A stretch of DNA of 64,000 nt, taken from Stenocarpella maydis (taxonomy: Eukaryota; Ascomycota; Sordariomycetes; Diaporthales; Diaporthaceae). Made by a program: the position numbers and the translations under genes. Below, in pieces: positions 22,835-35,460 of this stretch. The stretch's first letter is position 1. The number at the start of each line of letters is the position of its first letter. Location of the stretch: NCBI GenBank assembly GCA_002270565.1, contig NQMI01000182.1, positions 1-64,000 on the forward strand. Direction: 5' to 3'. The notes beneath the pieces are model-generated. The model worked only from the letters and a program-made list of their open reading frames with translations, was not told the origin of the DNA and did no database searches.

Positions 22835-23339
22835 AATCTCTTTTGCCTGATGCAGAAAATCATCAGGTCAGTCAGTACTCTTTTTTCCTCTTCCCGATGC
22901 CAGCCTTGATTCGCACACCGCGTCCTTGCGTCCCGGACAAGACAGCTGACGGTGCTGGAGGGATGCACTGGCGACGGTGGCGCGTGGGCCTTGGGAGAAG
23001 TAAGCGGTGTGGGTTGGTTGCAGATTATTGTTTGCATGGAACGGATGTCACTCATGTGGCTCTCAGATTTGCATCCATGCAGTTTTTCAACTGTTGCCAG
23101 CGTTGCTCCGGCTGGAGGTTGCGGTTGGAAGGCAGCAGCCTGCTAGTAATTTGGGCCTTTTCGCCACGCGTAACCTTCACGCTGTTCACGCCCGTCTTGC
23201 TCCCCCAGGAGACAGACACCCAAGGCAGGCCACGACAGATGGCTCAACGGCGGAGCGACATATAGACTGACTCACAGGACATCGTACATTTCCTATGAGA
23301 ACCAACGATGTACCAACAAGTCCGATCCCCCTCCACCCT
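22835..23339. other. Intergenic after tRNA-Leu
   Basis: Includes the Pol III terminator at 22841-22844 and the 3' flank of the ribosomal protein gene. No other feature recognised. Confidence 0.5.
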
Positions 23340-24732
23340 TTAGAAGATCGAACGCATGGCATTTCCACCCGCTCCGTCCTCCATCGACCCCCCCGCCTCT
23401 GTTTCAGCACGCACCTCTTCTAATGCTTTCTTCCTCTCTGCATCCATCCACTTCTCGATGTCGGGCTGGTTCCTCCACGTGCAGACGCCCTTGTTGGCCA
23501 GGGCCTTGCGCCTCGCCTGGCCTCGCTCGCCCGCCCGTCCCAGGACTCCGGCGATGACGCTTACGGACCGGAGACTGTTTACTCGAGCAACGAGGATTAG
23601 CGGATAGTTGCTCGTGGAAAGGGGTCGACGTGGGGGNGGGGAAGGGGGGGTGATATAGTGATATGTAGGACATACCTGTCGTCGTTGCCCGGGATCACAT
23701 ACGTGACCTGCGTCGGGTCCGCGTCCGTGTCAATCAGCCCAATGGTAGGTATGTTCTCCTGCGCGCACTCCTGCAGCATGGTGTAGTTCTCGAGCGGGTT
23801 CAGCACCACCACCAGCTCGGGCAACAGCGGCCTCCTCTCCGTCAGGTGCCCGTCGAAGCCCGGCAGCGGCTGGTCCTTCTCGTCCACGACGTGCAGGCCG
23901 CCCTGGCCCAGGATCTGGTCGCGGTTCGTGATGGTGCCCGGGACCCACTTGCTGAAGAGGTGGCACGCCCCGGCCAGCTCCGCCGCCCGCGCCGTCACCT
24001 CCGCCTGGCCCTTGCGGTTCCCCACGAAGAGCATCAGCCCCCCCAGGAACGCCACCTCCTCGACGATGCGGGCGGCGCGCCGCAGCGCCGCCGCCGTCTC
24101 CTCGAGGCTGATGATGTGGATCCCCGCCCGCGCGCCGTAGATGTACCGCTGGTTGGCGGGGTTCCACCGGCTCGTGTGGTGGCCCATGTGCGTCTGCGAC
24201 GACATGAGGAGCTCCAGCGTCACGTCCTCGGGCTTCGGGGGGTTGCGGAGCAGCGAGGACGGGTCGAACCGCTCCTGGACGACCGAGCCCAAACCCCCGA
24301 TCGCGGACTGGATCTTGACGAACTTGCGGTAGTTATGCGCTATGGACTGGTCGACGGGCTCGGCCTTGTGCTTGCTGCCCATGCCCTGCTTGGTCTGGGG
24401 GAAGTAGGTCGATGTCGGGCTCCCGGCAGGGTCTTGGGCATCCTGCTGCGGGCCCTGAGACGGTGGTGGGGGCGGCGGCGGGCTTCCTGCTACTGCTTCG
24501 TTCCGGTAGGCTCCTCCTGGTGGGGGTGGCGGCGGCTCTGCGAAGGCCGTCCGCAATGGCGGTCTCTTGTCGCCTGTCGAGAGGGCTGCTTGCTGGAGAC
24601 ATGTCCGCCTCACTGGCGCGGCAAAAGCCTGTCGGCCTGGGGTTGACGGCAAGAGTTAGTAGCCGCAGTGTGGTGTGGGGGTGCCATTGGCCGGTACTCA
24701 CAATGCCGCAGGCCCGGATTCCTTAATATCAT
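23340..24732 (-). CDS. MRP4: Mitochondrial small-subunit ribosomal protein uS2m
   Basis: Three exons: 24732-24702, 24636-23676 and 23574-23340, giving 408 residues. Introns are 24637-24701 (GTGAGT, perfect CTAAC branch, CCCCAG) and 23575-23675 (GTATGT...AACAG); both keep frame, which also fixes the start ATG at 24732 (MILRNPGLRH). The N-terminus is basic and lacks acids, as in a mitochondrial presequence, followed by two polyproline tracts. The S2 domain is clear: LLMSSQTHMGHHTSRWNPAN, YIYGARAGIHIISLEET, GGLMLFVGNRKGQAEV, LVVVLNPLENYTMLQEC, IPTIGLIDTDADP and VTYVIPGNDD followed by SLRSV. uS2 binds at the head-body junction of the mitoribosomal small subunit. The single N of the window (23637) lies in the second intron in a G-run, so it does not affect the protein. 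Confidence 0.95.
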
Positions 24733-25381
24733 GGCGACTGACGAGGCTCACATCGGATGTGAAGCTCACGTATTATGAACCTGGCAGGGAGTGGTTGAGC
24801 TGTATCTTTGCCAGTGCGTGTTGCGGCCCAGAAATTTGGGCCTACTCCAGCGAACGGCACGGACTGATGGTTACGTGATTGGACAGCAGCCTCCAGGTGG
24901 GCCCCTCTTGTCTGAGGTACCTGGGTACTTCGACTCGACGCCAACGTCTGGCTCCATGCGCAAGTAAATCTTCACTGCTTTTATATTCAATGTATATTGT
25001 ATTCATTCTGCACCTCTATAGGGAATGGGTGGGCCTTCTATGCCAAGGCCAGCTTTGTGCGACTGCCCAGTTGAAAACAGGAGCTGCGGCGAAATACTCT
25101 TCGTCGCCCAGGCTGGCGGCACCTTCTCAGGAACACACACATGCTTCCAACCAAGTCGAGTTTCAGCATTGCATTGGAACGTCATGGAATGAAAAGGCAA
25201 TGCCGATTAGTCTATGCACGTGGTGCGCGCCGCGTAGTTCATGCAAAACAAGATGTGCATCTTATCACCAGATATATATAAACACATACGTAAAAACACC
25301 GCGCAACAACGCCTGCTCAGGGGATATCGTCCTTGCTTCTAGAAACCACAGCTCCGCCATGCCCGCACAGTCTCCTGCCGT
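24733..25381. other. Intergenic
   Basis: Promoter side of the uS2m gene and 3' flank of the CBS/PB1 gene. No feature recognised. Confidence 0.5.
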
Positions 25382-27787
25382 CTATCGGCTGGACATGCGG
25401 CCGATGGTGAAGGTGGCCACAATAACAATCGCCAGCGTCGCGATCGCGCCAGGGAGAAGCAGCTCGTTGGGGACCCCGGGAACCACCTGCTCCTGCTGGT
25501 GCGAGTGCCTGCTGCGGTGTCTCCTGGCCCGCGCGCGCCGAGGGGACTCGTCCTCGCTGTCGTCCTCCTCACTTTCCTCCTCGCCGTCGTAGTTCTTCCT
25601 CCTGCGCTCCCGCACACTAGACGCCGGAGGCGTGGGGATGACTGTCTCGGGCGCCGTGGTCGGTGCGGGCGCGATGGGGGGCTTCTCCGGGTCATGAACG
25701 AACAGGTCAACCTTGTCGCGGTGGTTCTGGCGCGCGAGCAGGATCGCCTCCAGGAGGTCCTGGTCGGTCGTGATGGAAACGGAGTCACCCTCGTCGTCCA
25801 GGTAACTGAGCGCAAACCCGGTAAATGAGAGCTTGCCGTCCTCGACCGTAGGTGCGCCGCCGACGGAGTCGATCTCGGAACCAAGCTTCGAGATGACGTT
25901 CACCACAAAGGTGTCCATGCCCTGCGAGGCGATCACCTGAAGACGGTGGGTGCGGCCACTGGGCGTCTTGAACTTGAAAGGGAACGGTAGCTCACTGGGC
26001 GGCAGCTCCGGGGAGTGTGCAAGGGCGCTCTGCGGGGGCGATTCCACACCGGCATGAGACGCCGAGTCGCCAGGCGCGACGCTGTCAAGGATACGGTCCC
26101 TGTTGATATCGGGGGACATCAGCGAGCGCGAGCCCACATGGCTGCGGTCGTGGTGGGTGCCATCGCCGGACACCATGGATTCCGTCTCGTGGTCCAGAGA
26201 CAGCCAAAACTTGTTCCAAGCCGGGCCCTCGCTGTCCGCCGTGGACATGCCGTTGATTTGCTCCAGGGTCGCGTACGTCAGCTTGAGCACGTCAACCATG
26301 CCGACAATCTCACCGCCATCGTTCATGACGGGAAGGTTGAGGTAGTGCCCGTCTGCGAGACCCGTCAGTATTTCACAGAGAGCAGCATGTGGTTCCGGGG
26401 CTCGACGTACCGTGCATTTTCCGAAGGGCCGCCTGGATGCTCATGTCGATCGGCGCAAAGTCCGGGTGGGGGGTCATGACGCGGACAACGCTGCAGGTGG
26501 CCGGGTCCAGGCCGGGGGCAATGACACGGAGGACGACGTCCTTGCTGGTGAAGATGCCGGTAATAGCGCCGTTGTCCTGCACCAGAACGGCAGTGGTGTG
26601 GTTCTCCTTCATCATCTGAGCAGCTTCCCTCACGGGAGTCCTGACGCTGACGGTGACTGGCGGCTCGCCGTTCAAGACAGACTCCAGGGTCGGGCCCGAC
26701 ATCTTGGACCGCAGGGCCTCCACGTATTGGATGATCTGCTGGGGCTGGCTGGAGCCAAGCTCGGACTGTACACCCTCGAGCGCGTCATACAGCTTCCTCG
26801 AGGAAGAGTAGGCCCTCTCCAGCTTCTCCATGGCGTCGTAGAAGCATTTGGTGATGTCGAGGATACCCGAGATGTCCTGGTTCTCGTCCATGACGGGCAA
26901 GTGGCGGAAGCCCTTGCGCACCATGAGGTCGAGGGCATCCGTGGCGCTTGTGTCTGTCCTGGCACACAGCGGGTTCTTTGTCATGATCTCGGCGATGGTG
27001 ACATTGGCCGGCTTGAGCCCAGCCCCCACGACGCGGAAGGCCAGGTCCTTGGCCGTGAATATACCCGCGATCCTATCGTCGTCGTCGGTAACCAACACGC
27101 AGTCCTCCCTCTTTGCGGCCATCAGCTGGGCAGCCTCGGCGACGGTGGTCTGGGGCTTGATCTGGAGGGCCTGGCTGGGCTTCAGGGCGAGGACCGTCCC
27201 GGGAGGCGCCTTTCGGGTGTGCCTAGCCCGGCCGGTGAGGTGCTTCTTCTTGGAGAGGTCGCTCTCCAGCTTCCGGCGGATCGCCTGGACATAGTAGTCA
27301 GTAGTCAGTAGGCATACCTCTAGACCTGTTTGCGGTTTGTTTTGGCACATCTCGCGGTGGGAAGGGGGCCACCTCAGCAGGCAGCGCAAGTTGTTTCTCG
27401 AAGCAAGCTCGACGAGGAGCGTGGAGACGATATGGCCTGCGATGTGCGTTGTTGACCCCCCAGGCAGGGCTTCGGGTGTGTACTGGGGGGGAACCCGGCG
27501 CGAAGAGATGTGGACAATTTGGAGGGTAATGCAAAGCGACTGACCTCATCCCTCTTGGACTGCTTTTGTCTGCTGGTGCTGACCGTGCTGGCCGCGCCTA
27601 TCTCGCTATTAGTAGCGTAGCTTTCCTTGTGGCTGAGATCGCCTCCAAGAACGGGCCTGGGGATGCCAGAGCCAGAGCTGGCGCCAGGACCAGCTCCGGC
27701 GCCTGGTGCTGGGCTGTGGTTGAAGGTGGGAATGCGGCCACGATCGGCCCCACGACTGGGCGTACCTCGCATGGTATTGCCTGACAT
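25382..27787 (-). CDS. CBS-domain/PB1-domain protein with C-terminal membrane anchor
   Basis: Three exons: 27787-27545, 27284-26411 and 26352-25382, encoding 695 residues. Introns are 27285-27544 (260 bp, donor GTCAGT) and 26353-26410 (58 bp, GTACGT...CGCAG); both are in phase. The N-terminal 80 residues are Gly/Ser/Pro-rich. Four CBS motifs follow (VLALKPSQALQIKPQTTVAE to GIFTAKDLAFRVVG; MTKNPLCARTDTSATDALDL to HLPVMDENQDISGILDITK; PPVTVSVRTPVREAAQMMKE to GIFTSKDVVLRVI; MTPHPDFAPIDMSIQAAL to YLNLPVMNDGGEIVGMVDVL), forming two Bateman modules that bind adenosyl ligands. A PB1 domain (FPFKFKTPSGRTHRLQV, SYLDDEGDSVSITTDQDLLE) mediates protein pairing. An acidic/Arg-rich linker leads to one hydrophobic helix (LLLPGAIATLAIVIVATF) near the C-terminus, suggesting tail anchoring. 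The architecture is conserved in fungi; the partner is unknown. Confidence 0.93.
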
Positions 27788-29908
27788 TGCATAAACTTCT
27801 CGGCGGGAGCGGGAGGGCGAGGGCGAGATTTAGCAGCGCGTGGTAATCAAGGGAAACAATGGGCAGGGGGAGCGAGCACAAGAAGACGAAAAAAGACGGT
27901 CGCTCGGGAGCTGACGGTGGTGGGATTGTTTGTCGCTGGTGACGGCGGTGCTCTGGTCTGCCGAGGCGGGATTTGAGGTTGAGGTTGCAGGGCCTGAATC
28001 AAGCATTGAAATCCCAGAGCTGCGGTCGACTTGCAGAGTGACAGGCCCCTCCAGTAATATGATATCAGCTGGGATCTCAAAAGTGGACTGTGGTCGGGGT
28101 CGAAAGGGGAGAGGGCGTGTGCGGGATCCCGACTTTTTTGTTGTGTTTGTTTCCGAGGGGGCACGGGCCACTTCTTGGTATTGTCGCCTCTGCGCCTCTG
28201 CAAAGGCTCTGCAGAGCTGCCAAAGGAGGGGGAACATGTGCGAGCAGGCGTCGAGGTTGACTGGCCGGCTTGGCTGGCTGGGGTGCGTTATTACTGAGAC
28301 CCTGGCTTGCTAGGGGCTGTTTTTCGGAGGGTCACACGGGCAACATTGAACCAAGTTGAGCACCAGCTGAATGATGGCACCGCGCTTGGCGTGGAAATGA
28401 TACTAACACCACCAGCGCATTTTCCCAGCTTATCAATAATCGACGGGCAAGGCCTGCCACCAGGCCTGCCAGATCTGCCAGGCCTCGTGCCTACATTGTA
28501 CCTGGCAGCTCAACCAGCCAACTGGGAACTTTGCCGGAACCTACAAAAGATGCGTCAAGGCATTGGATGAAACTTGACCAGGCGCTTGACCGGGCCCCGG
28601 TTGTTTCTCGGCCGCCGTCATAATACGAATTGATTGGTCACTGTCGAGCATCAAAACACTGACCAGCGTCCATGAAGCAGAAGGGGGCCACCACTTATCC
28701 GAACCTGTCCATATCGGTCCAAGAGAAATTAAGACGACGGCAACGAGCTTGCTGACCAAGATCACCCGGTGAACCGTGTGAGTCAACTCCTTCCTCTGCC
28801 GTGGCCAGGCACGCCGGGAGCAACCGAGGCACCGCAGAGCACACACACAGTCATGTCGGCGCAGCCGATAGTACAGTCCAGCCGGGCCAGCCCACCAGCA
28901 CAACACCTCATTTGCTCAGATCCTGCCAAAGGCAGGTCGCAAGCGTGTCTGTAAATATCCGTGCAAGGCTGCAAGCTCTTGGTTTATTTTCAAATGGTAA
29001 TGGTGTTGGATGTCAATCATGTGTGTCCGGAGCAGTACTTGTACAGCACTCAAAACAAATGGACAGACCTTACTCCAACAGCGCGTTCACTTAAGACATC
29101 AGATTTTTGCACCCATACAAACAGGGATAGTACACTGGCACACTGCTAGCATACGGCTATATCCAAGAAGAAGGTATCACCCGAGGCATCATATAGAATA
29201 GGTGTATGTGTTATAGATGTAGATTTTAAAAGTGTCTAGACATGATGTTTAGGTGTGGGTATGGTGGGCATCTGGGTGGGGGTGCCTTAAGCGTATGTGC
29301 CCTGGGTGCAGGTGTCCTGGGTGCAGGTGTCCTGGAGGTGTGTTATTGGTATGTGTCTGGGTAAGGAGTAGGTATGGATGTTATGGGCATTTATGTGTAG
29401 GTTACCTGGGTATGGGTGTATGGGTGTATGCTATTTGTGTGTGTTATGCACATAGCTTATGGCCTAGTTTCTTGAAAAGTGCCGGTGTACGGAGTCCCCA
29501 AAACTCAAGCCAGGCCAGTTGGGACCGAACGCTTAACTTTCCTGGAGATCTGCCGCCCGCTGCCAACTCCCGATGCGCCATCAGGGGCTGCCATGTGATG
29601 ACATGCCAGCTCGGGCCTGCGCCAAGGCGGATTCCAAATAGCCGACCCGAGCAGATGGTGTCAAGTCACGGCTGAAGGCGGCAGGACTCACACCAGCCAG
29701 CCAACATAGCAACACGTCTCTCAAAACGACAGCCTTGAGGCAAAATGCAACAGGAACAATAGTCACAAGCAAGCTTACATAATCAGACCCATAGCACTAT
29801 AGCCACTTGAGCACAACCACCAACCAACATATATGCCGCCTCGTCTGATATGCATGCATCACTAACACAAAAAAAAACAAATAAACCATCAAAAATGTTT
29901 GGAAAAAA
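27788..29908. other. Long intergenic region with short G/T-rich repeats
   Basis: Promoter/leader of the CBS/PB1 gene, then about 1.6 kb without a recognisable gene. At 29240-29450 the plus strand is G/T-rich and contains a 15-bp unit (CCTGGGTGCAGGTGT) twice in tandem at 29301-29330 plus diverged copies. Around 28450-28490 there is a cluster of GCCTGCCA/CAGGCCT motifs. Short ORFs here show no similarity. Confidence 0.5.
29301..29340 (+). repeat. Short 15-bp tandem repeat
   Basis: Two exact tandem copies of CCTGGGTGCAGGTGT plus a partial third copy, in a G/T-rich surrounding. No function inferred. Confidence 0.7.
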
Positions 29909-29998
29909 AGGTCCTGCCAGGATTCGAACCTGAGTCCCCGGAAGATTTTGATTGAATGAATCAGAATCCGATGTGATAACCAACTACACTACAGGACC
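29909..29998 (-). tRNA. tRNA-Gln (anticodon CTG) with intron
   Basis: On the minus strand the acceptor arm GGTCCTG pairs with CAGGACC, with discriminator T. The D region has TAGTGTAGTTGG. The anticodon stem TCGGA/TCCGG encloses TTCTGA, giving anticodon CTG, with an intron of about 17 bp after position 37. The T arm is TCAGG-TTCGAAT-CCTGG. A run of six to seven T follows the 3' end directly (29903-29908), a Pol III terminator. Confidence 0.9.
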
Positions 29999-30386
29999 TT
30001 CAAGTTGTTGTGGAGGGTCTTAGAGTCTAGATTTATATCGCAGGTGCGGTTCCGGAGTTTCACTTACAAGAGGAGGATCCACTCTTCCCGCTAGACCAGG
30101 GGGGGCCGACCCGCCCTGCCGCTACCTTACATAATCGTGACCTGGTCCGATTGCCTGGCATAACGGAAAGGTACATGGGTACATGACCTCCCTGAGCTGG
30201 CCCAGCTGCATCAATTTTTCTGGCTGCAGAAGACAGACCAAGCTCCAATCGACCCCACGCGTCCACGCCCCAGAAGAGGAAGCAGTCTTGAGCAACCTCA
30301 CCACCACCAACTCAACCTACCCTGGGCTCCTCCTTGCACCCTCCCCTCTCCGAGTTCCTGGAAGCCCCTGCACATCGACGCCCATC
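29999..30386. other. Intergenic upstream of CCT7
   Basis: Contains the tRNA-Gln upstream flank and the leader of the CCT7 gene. No further feature recognised. Confidence 0.5.
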
Positions 30387-32274
30387 ATGTCTTTTGGCGG
30401 GCAGACACCCACCATCATCGTCCTCAAGGAAGGTCAGTAACTGCCCCTCCTTGTCCACCAACCAACCCCCCTGGGAGCTCCCACCTTGGACACGCAGCAA
30501 ACCGGTGGCGTACCGCACCGCAAAGCCACACACACCACCGCCTTCCGCTCTGGCTATCTGCTAACGCCCCTGCCTCAGGAACCGACTCCTCCCAGGGAAA
30601 GCCCCAGATCATCTCAAACATCAACGCCTGCCTGGCTGTCCAGGCGACGATAAAATCAACCCTCGGACCCTATGGCGGCGACCTGTTGATGGTGGATGAG
30701 AACGGCAGGCAGACGATCACAAACGATGGCGCAACTGTCATGAAGCTCCTGGACATTGTCCACCCCGCCGCGAGGATCCTCGTCGACATTGCGCGGTCGC
30801 AGGACGCAGAGGTCGGCGACGGCACAACATCCGTTGTCGTGCTCGCCGGCGAGATTCTGAAGGAGGTCAAGGAGCACGTGGAGCAGGGCGTCAGTTCACA
30901 GACCATAATCAAGGGCCTGAGGAGAGCCTCCCAGATGGCCGTCAACAAGGTCAAGGAGATTGCCGTCAGCACCGACGAGGCCAACCACAGAGACACGCTT
31001 GCCAAGCTGGCGGGAACGGCCATGACCAGCAAACTGATCAAGCGGAATACCGACTTTTTCACAAAGAGTGAGCAACAACCCTGCGGCGCCGTCGAGACCC
31101 GCCTGGCCATCGCCGTGCTAACATTTGTTCTACAGTGGTTGTCGACGCCGTGCTGTCCCTCGACCAAGACGACCTCGACGAGCATTTGATAGGAATCAAG
31201 AAGATCCCCGGCGGCTCCCTTACCGACTCGCTCTTCGTCAACGGCGTCGCATTCAAGAAGACGTTCGCCTACGCCGGCTTTGAGCAACAACCCAAGACCT
31301 TCAAGAAGCCCAAGATCGCCTGCCTCAACGTGGAGCTCGAGCTCAAGGCCGAGAAGGACAACGCCGAGGTGCGCGTCGAGCAGGTTTCGGAGTACCAGGC
31401 CATCGTCGACGCCGAGTGGCAGATCATCTTCCAGAAGCTCGAGGCCATCCACAAGACGGGCGCCAAGGTCGTGCTCAGCAAGCTGCCCATCGGCGACCTG
31501 GCCACCCAGTACTTTGCCGACCGCGACGTCTTCTGTGCCGGCCGCGTAGCCGCCGCCGACATGGAGCGCGTCGTCCAGGCCACGGGCGCCACCGTGCAGA
31601 GCACGTGCTCCGACATCCGCGCCGAGCACCTGGGGACGTGCGGGTTGTTCGAGGAGCGGCAAATCGGCGGGGAGCGCTTCAACTTCTTCGAGGACTGCCC
31701 CGAGGCCAAGACGTGCACGCTGGTGCTGCGCGGCGGCGCGGAGCAGTTCATCGCCGAGGTCGAGCGGTCCCTGCACGACGCCATCATGATCGTCAAGCGG
31801 GCAATCCGCAACCGCACCATCGTGGGCGGCGGCGGCGCCTGCGAGATGGAGGTCTCGGCCTACCTGCACCGCTTCGCCGACAAGAACGTGCCCCACAAGC
31901 AGCAGGCCATCATCAAGTCCTTTGCCAAGGCTCTCGAGATCGTGCCCCGCCAGCTGTGCGACAACGCTGGGTTCGACGCCACCGACATCCTCAACAAGCT
32001 GCGCGTCGAGCACCGCAAGGGCAACACCTGGGCCGGGGTCGACTTTGTCAACGAGGGCGTCGCTGACATGATGGAGCGCTTCGTCTGGGAGCCCGCCCTC
32101 GTCAAGATCAACGCCATCCAGGCCGCAACCGAGGCCTCGTGTCTCATCCTCGGCGTCGACGAGACCATCCGGAACGAGGAGAGCCAGCAGCCACAGGCCC
32201 CCGGGAAGCCGCTCCCCCCGGGGGCCGCACAGAGGGCCCTCAGGGGTCGGGGCCGCGGCATGCCCAGGCGGTAA
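30387..32274 (+). CDS. CCT7: Chaperonin-containing TCP-1 subunit eta (CCT7)
   Basis: Three exons: 30387-30432, 30579-31067 and 31136-32274, encoding 557 residues, the normal length for CCT eta. Introns are 30433-30578 (GTCAGT...CTCAG, branch GCTAAC) and 31068-31135 (GTGAGC...TACAG, branch GTGCTAAC); both are in phase. Group II chaperonin motifs are present: [16 protein letters not shown] and [18 protein letters not shown] in the nucleotide site, [15 protein letters not shown] with the catalytic Asp, [11 protein letters not shown], and [38 protein letters not shown] is the eta-type intermediate-domain segment. The C-terminal tail ends in GRGRGMPRR. The subunit is one of eight in each ring of the cytosolic TRiC/CCT complex that folds actin, tubulin and WD40 proteins. 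Start ATG is in CATCATGTC context. Confidence 0.97.
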
Positions 32275-33442
32275 GAGGGAGCGCGTGAGCGGGTTTGGAC
32301 GATGGAGTTTGTGATAGTGCTGCATGTTTCTTGTAACAAAGAACCAAAAAATCAACTACTGTGATACCTACCTACCCATATCGGCGTCCATAGACAGGTA
32401 GTGAATGGAGAATAAGATGGGCAGCTACCACCGCACCGTCAAACCTTGGTAACACAGCTCAGACTTTTTGATGCACTCAACTCTCCAAGCGTGTAAATGT
32501 TGAACATGCGGCGGTCAAGCCCTGGGTATAGTGTATCATCACGTCAAGTAACAACACATCTTGACGAGGCCGAACACGGGTCCAAGTACGGACGGGACTC
32601 CGCCGCAGCAGCAGCAGCAGCCAGCACATCATCTGGTCTGGTCTGAATTGAACAAGAAAAAAAAGGACGCTCCCATTTTCCAATTCGGACTCGCCGCGCC
32701 CACGTGCTTCCGCAAGAGCATGCGCCTAGGCAGGCAGGTTAGATGGCTATCTAGAGTTACCATAGTACCGAGGCACGCAGGATTGAAGAAGAAAAAAGAG
32801 AGGGAAAAACAGAATAGAGAACCCGTTAACATGCAATGTCCGCCCCGCTCATAACAATCAAATAGCTGGAGAGAAGAAATAGAAGAAGAAAAAAGAGAAG
32901 AAGAGGGATACAAAATGAAAAGGGATCCAGAAAACCCGCACCCGACCGGACCACATCTGTCAGTCAGCGCCCCAGCTGCCTTCTATCCTCGCGTACGAGA
33001 GAGAGAGGGGTTGCAGCGGCGTCATGCGTGGCGTGGTTGGTGTCTATTAAAATATCCAATAACGCCTCCCGCCGGCCGAGAAATATCCCATCCCCGCGTT
33101 TTTCAACCCTGACTGGCTCTCTTTCCTCGCTGTTCTGTCTTGTTGTTGGTAAATCGCTGGTAAGATAGGAGAAGATCATGGCTAACAACAGAAAAGGCGG
33201 TGGTGATTAAATAGAAAGAAAAAGCAAGGTGGGCTGGGCAGGTATATGCCAAGCAAGACCGGATACAAGAAGAGGGGCCGCTCTCCTCTCAGAGCAACCC
33301 CATTTCACGACATCATACACGATAGGTGGAGAGGGCTGCCCCCCGTCGATGGGCAATCTCCGCCACCCCGGAGGCTATACAGCCGGGGAAACGCCCGCGC
33401 GTGCCCCCCGGTACCGCCGGGTCACAACACCTATGCCTGCTG
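32275..33442. other. Convergent 3' region of CCT7 and the zinc-finger gene
   Basis: Likely 3' UTRs of both flanking genes. Contains a purine-rich tract (32870-32920) and a CAG-rich short stretch at 32600-32620. No gene recognised. Confidence 0.5.
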
Positions 33443-35425
33443 TCAGACAGACCCATTCTCGACAAAATTGTCATTGATAAATATGAGGTCCTCAAGCCAC
33501 TCGTCCCCGGGCGGGCCGCAGAGCATGGTGTCGCCGCAGTCGGGCGGCGCGGGCGACGGGCTGAGCTCCTCGCCCAGCGGGCTCGGCGCGAGGCTGCTGG
33601 TCGCGAAGCCGCCCGAGTGGCACGTGTCGCCGTCGCGCGTGGGGCTCGGGCTGGGGTCAAGGTCCGGTGGCGCGAGGTGCTCCATGTCGACAATATCCAG
33701 CGACGGCAGGCCGTCCATGCGCAAGTCCATGTCGAGGTCGTCCTCGGTGGTGGCCAGGATGGCGGCGCTGTCGTGCCGGCTGCCGCCCATCGGGGCGAAG
33801 CTCGGCCCGTTGTGGATGGGGTTGCTGCCGCTCAGGTGCGGCTGCGGCGGCTGGCTGAGGTCTGCGGGCGGTACTATGGTCGGCGGGGCGTTGGGGTCTG
33901 ACGAGGCGCCGGGCACGCCCTCCTTCTTCTTGGGCGGCCTGCCTCGCTTGGCGGGCTCCTTGCGCTTCGTCCCCGGCGGAGCCCCGATACAGTTGCCCCT
34001 GCCTTGGTGCCGGTGTAGTGCGTCTGCGCGACTGAAGTCGCGACCACATGGGCATACCCACTTTTTGTGCACGTCGTGCGTCCGTAGGTGTCTTCGCAGG
34101 TCGTGAGACCGCACAAAAAGCTTCCCGCAGAATCCGTACGGACACTTGTACTGTCGGTCGTCCAGGTGTGTTTGGATATGCGCCTTGCAGTTTTCTTTGC
34201 GCTCAAAGAATTGCCCGCATGTCTTTTCCTCGCTCGTTCCGTCCTTGTCGGTGACCTGCTCGACCCACTTGCAGATATATTTCTTGTTGCCGTCAGCTCC
34301 TGCGGCGGGCTTGTCACCGCCAGTGCCGGCATCCTGTCCCGGGGGTGCCCCGGCGGGAGACTCGGTCTCGCCAATGAGCTCCGAGATCTGTTCTGGCTTG
34401 ATGGTGGACTCGACGCGGTATTGCTCCATATCACCGTCCGCCAGGCTCACCATGCTGTTGATGCTCTGCAGGCTCTGTGTGCGCTGGTGGGCGCGCATGC
34501 GCCGGGTTGGACTTGGGGATTGGCGGCTTCGGGTAGGGCTTCCGGAGCCCCTCGGGGTGTGCATTGGGCGTAGATCTGGCGCGGTCTGTAGGAGGTTCCC
34601 GTGGGGGTGCGGGCTTGCGTGGGAGAAGCTGTGGCGGGTTGGTGAAGGCTCTGGGGTGCGTATGAGTGATTCTATGACGGCTTCTCGGGTGGGAGACGGC
34701 TGTCGCGCCTGCAGCAGGGAGTCCTTGAGGGGATTGCTGTGGTGTGTTGGTGAGGGCTCAGGAGTAGAAACGAATTCTCTCAAGCCCTGCCTCGTGGGAG
34801 AGTGTTGCGGTGTCCGGATGAAGTTGTGCATATCGTTGGGTTGTGAGTCGGGCCCGGGGCTGAAGCTGGTGCACAGCGGAGAGGCGGTCCGCGACGGGAT
34901 CATGGTTGATTCTGGAGCACCGCTGAAGGGATTAGTGTTGAATGGGAATGTCGTCTGGCCCGGGGAGGGCATGGGAGACGACTCATAGAAGGAGCCGCCG
35001 GGGACCGAGCCCAGAGGTCCCCCGAAGCCGGCCAGGTCGAAGTTCGTCAACTCCTCGTTGAGGCTTTCCAGCGCCGTGCCGGGAGACATGACTGGCGAGT
35101 AGTATGCTGGGCGACTGTTAGCGATCTCTATACAGCAGGGGCGTGCCTGGGACCCTTCCGCCGCCCAGTAGCTCGAAACGCACCCATGTTCTCCTCGAAG
35201 TTGTTCGGGGCGGCAAATACATCACCCACGCCGATGAGCCCGTTCGAATTGGTCCTCATGGGGCTGTGTAGGAAGACGGGCGGGCGCAGCGGGTGGCTGT
35301 TTGGCGTTCGCGGAAGATTGGGGATGGCGCTCAGGCTCTGGCCGCGGCGGTGGTGTGTTGGTGTTGAAGGCATGGCCTGTGGTGGCATGTGGAAGTTGTT
35401 GAACTCTGTATCCTGGCCCTGGCCG

Positions 35426-35460
<35 letters not shown>

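Noticed and set aside
23846..24646. 266-codon plus-strand ORF
   Set aside because: Antisense shadow of the mitochondrial ribosomal protein uS2m gene.
26412..27311. 299-codon plus-strand ORF
   Set aside because: Antisense shadow of the CBS/PB1 gene; composition is biased to His/Gly/Asp as expected for a shadow.
29301..29340. Possible CRISPR or satellite array
   Set aside because: Only two exact 15-bp units without spacers; CRISPR does not occur in fungal nuclear DNA.
30670..32355. 561-codon open frame on the minus strand, the longest single ORF in the window
   Set aside because: It is antisense to CCT7, whose exons, introns and motifs are unambiguous; long antisense frames are expected in GC-rich genes.
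33246..34106. 286-codon plus-strand ORF
   Set aside because: Overlaps the zinc-finger gene on the minus strand and has no domain.
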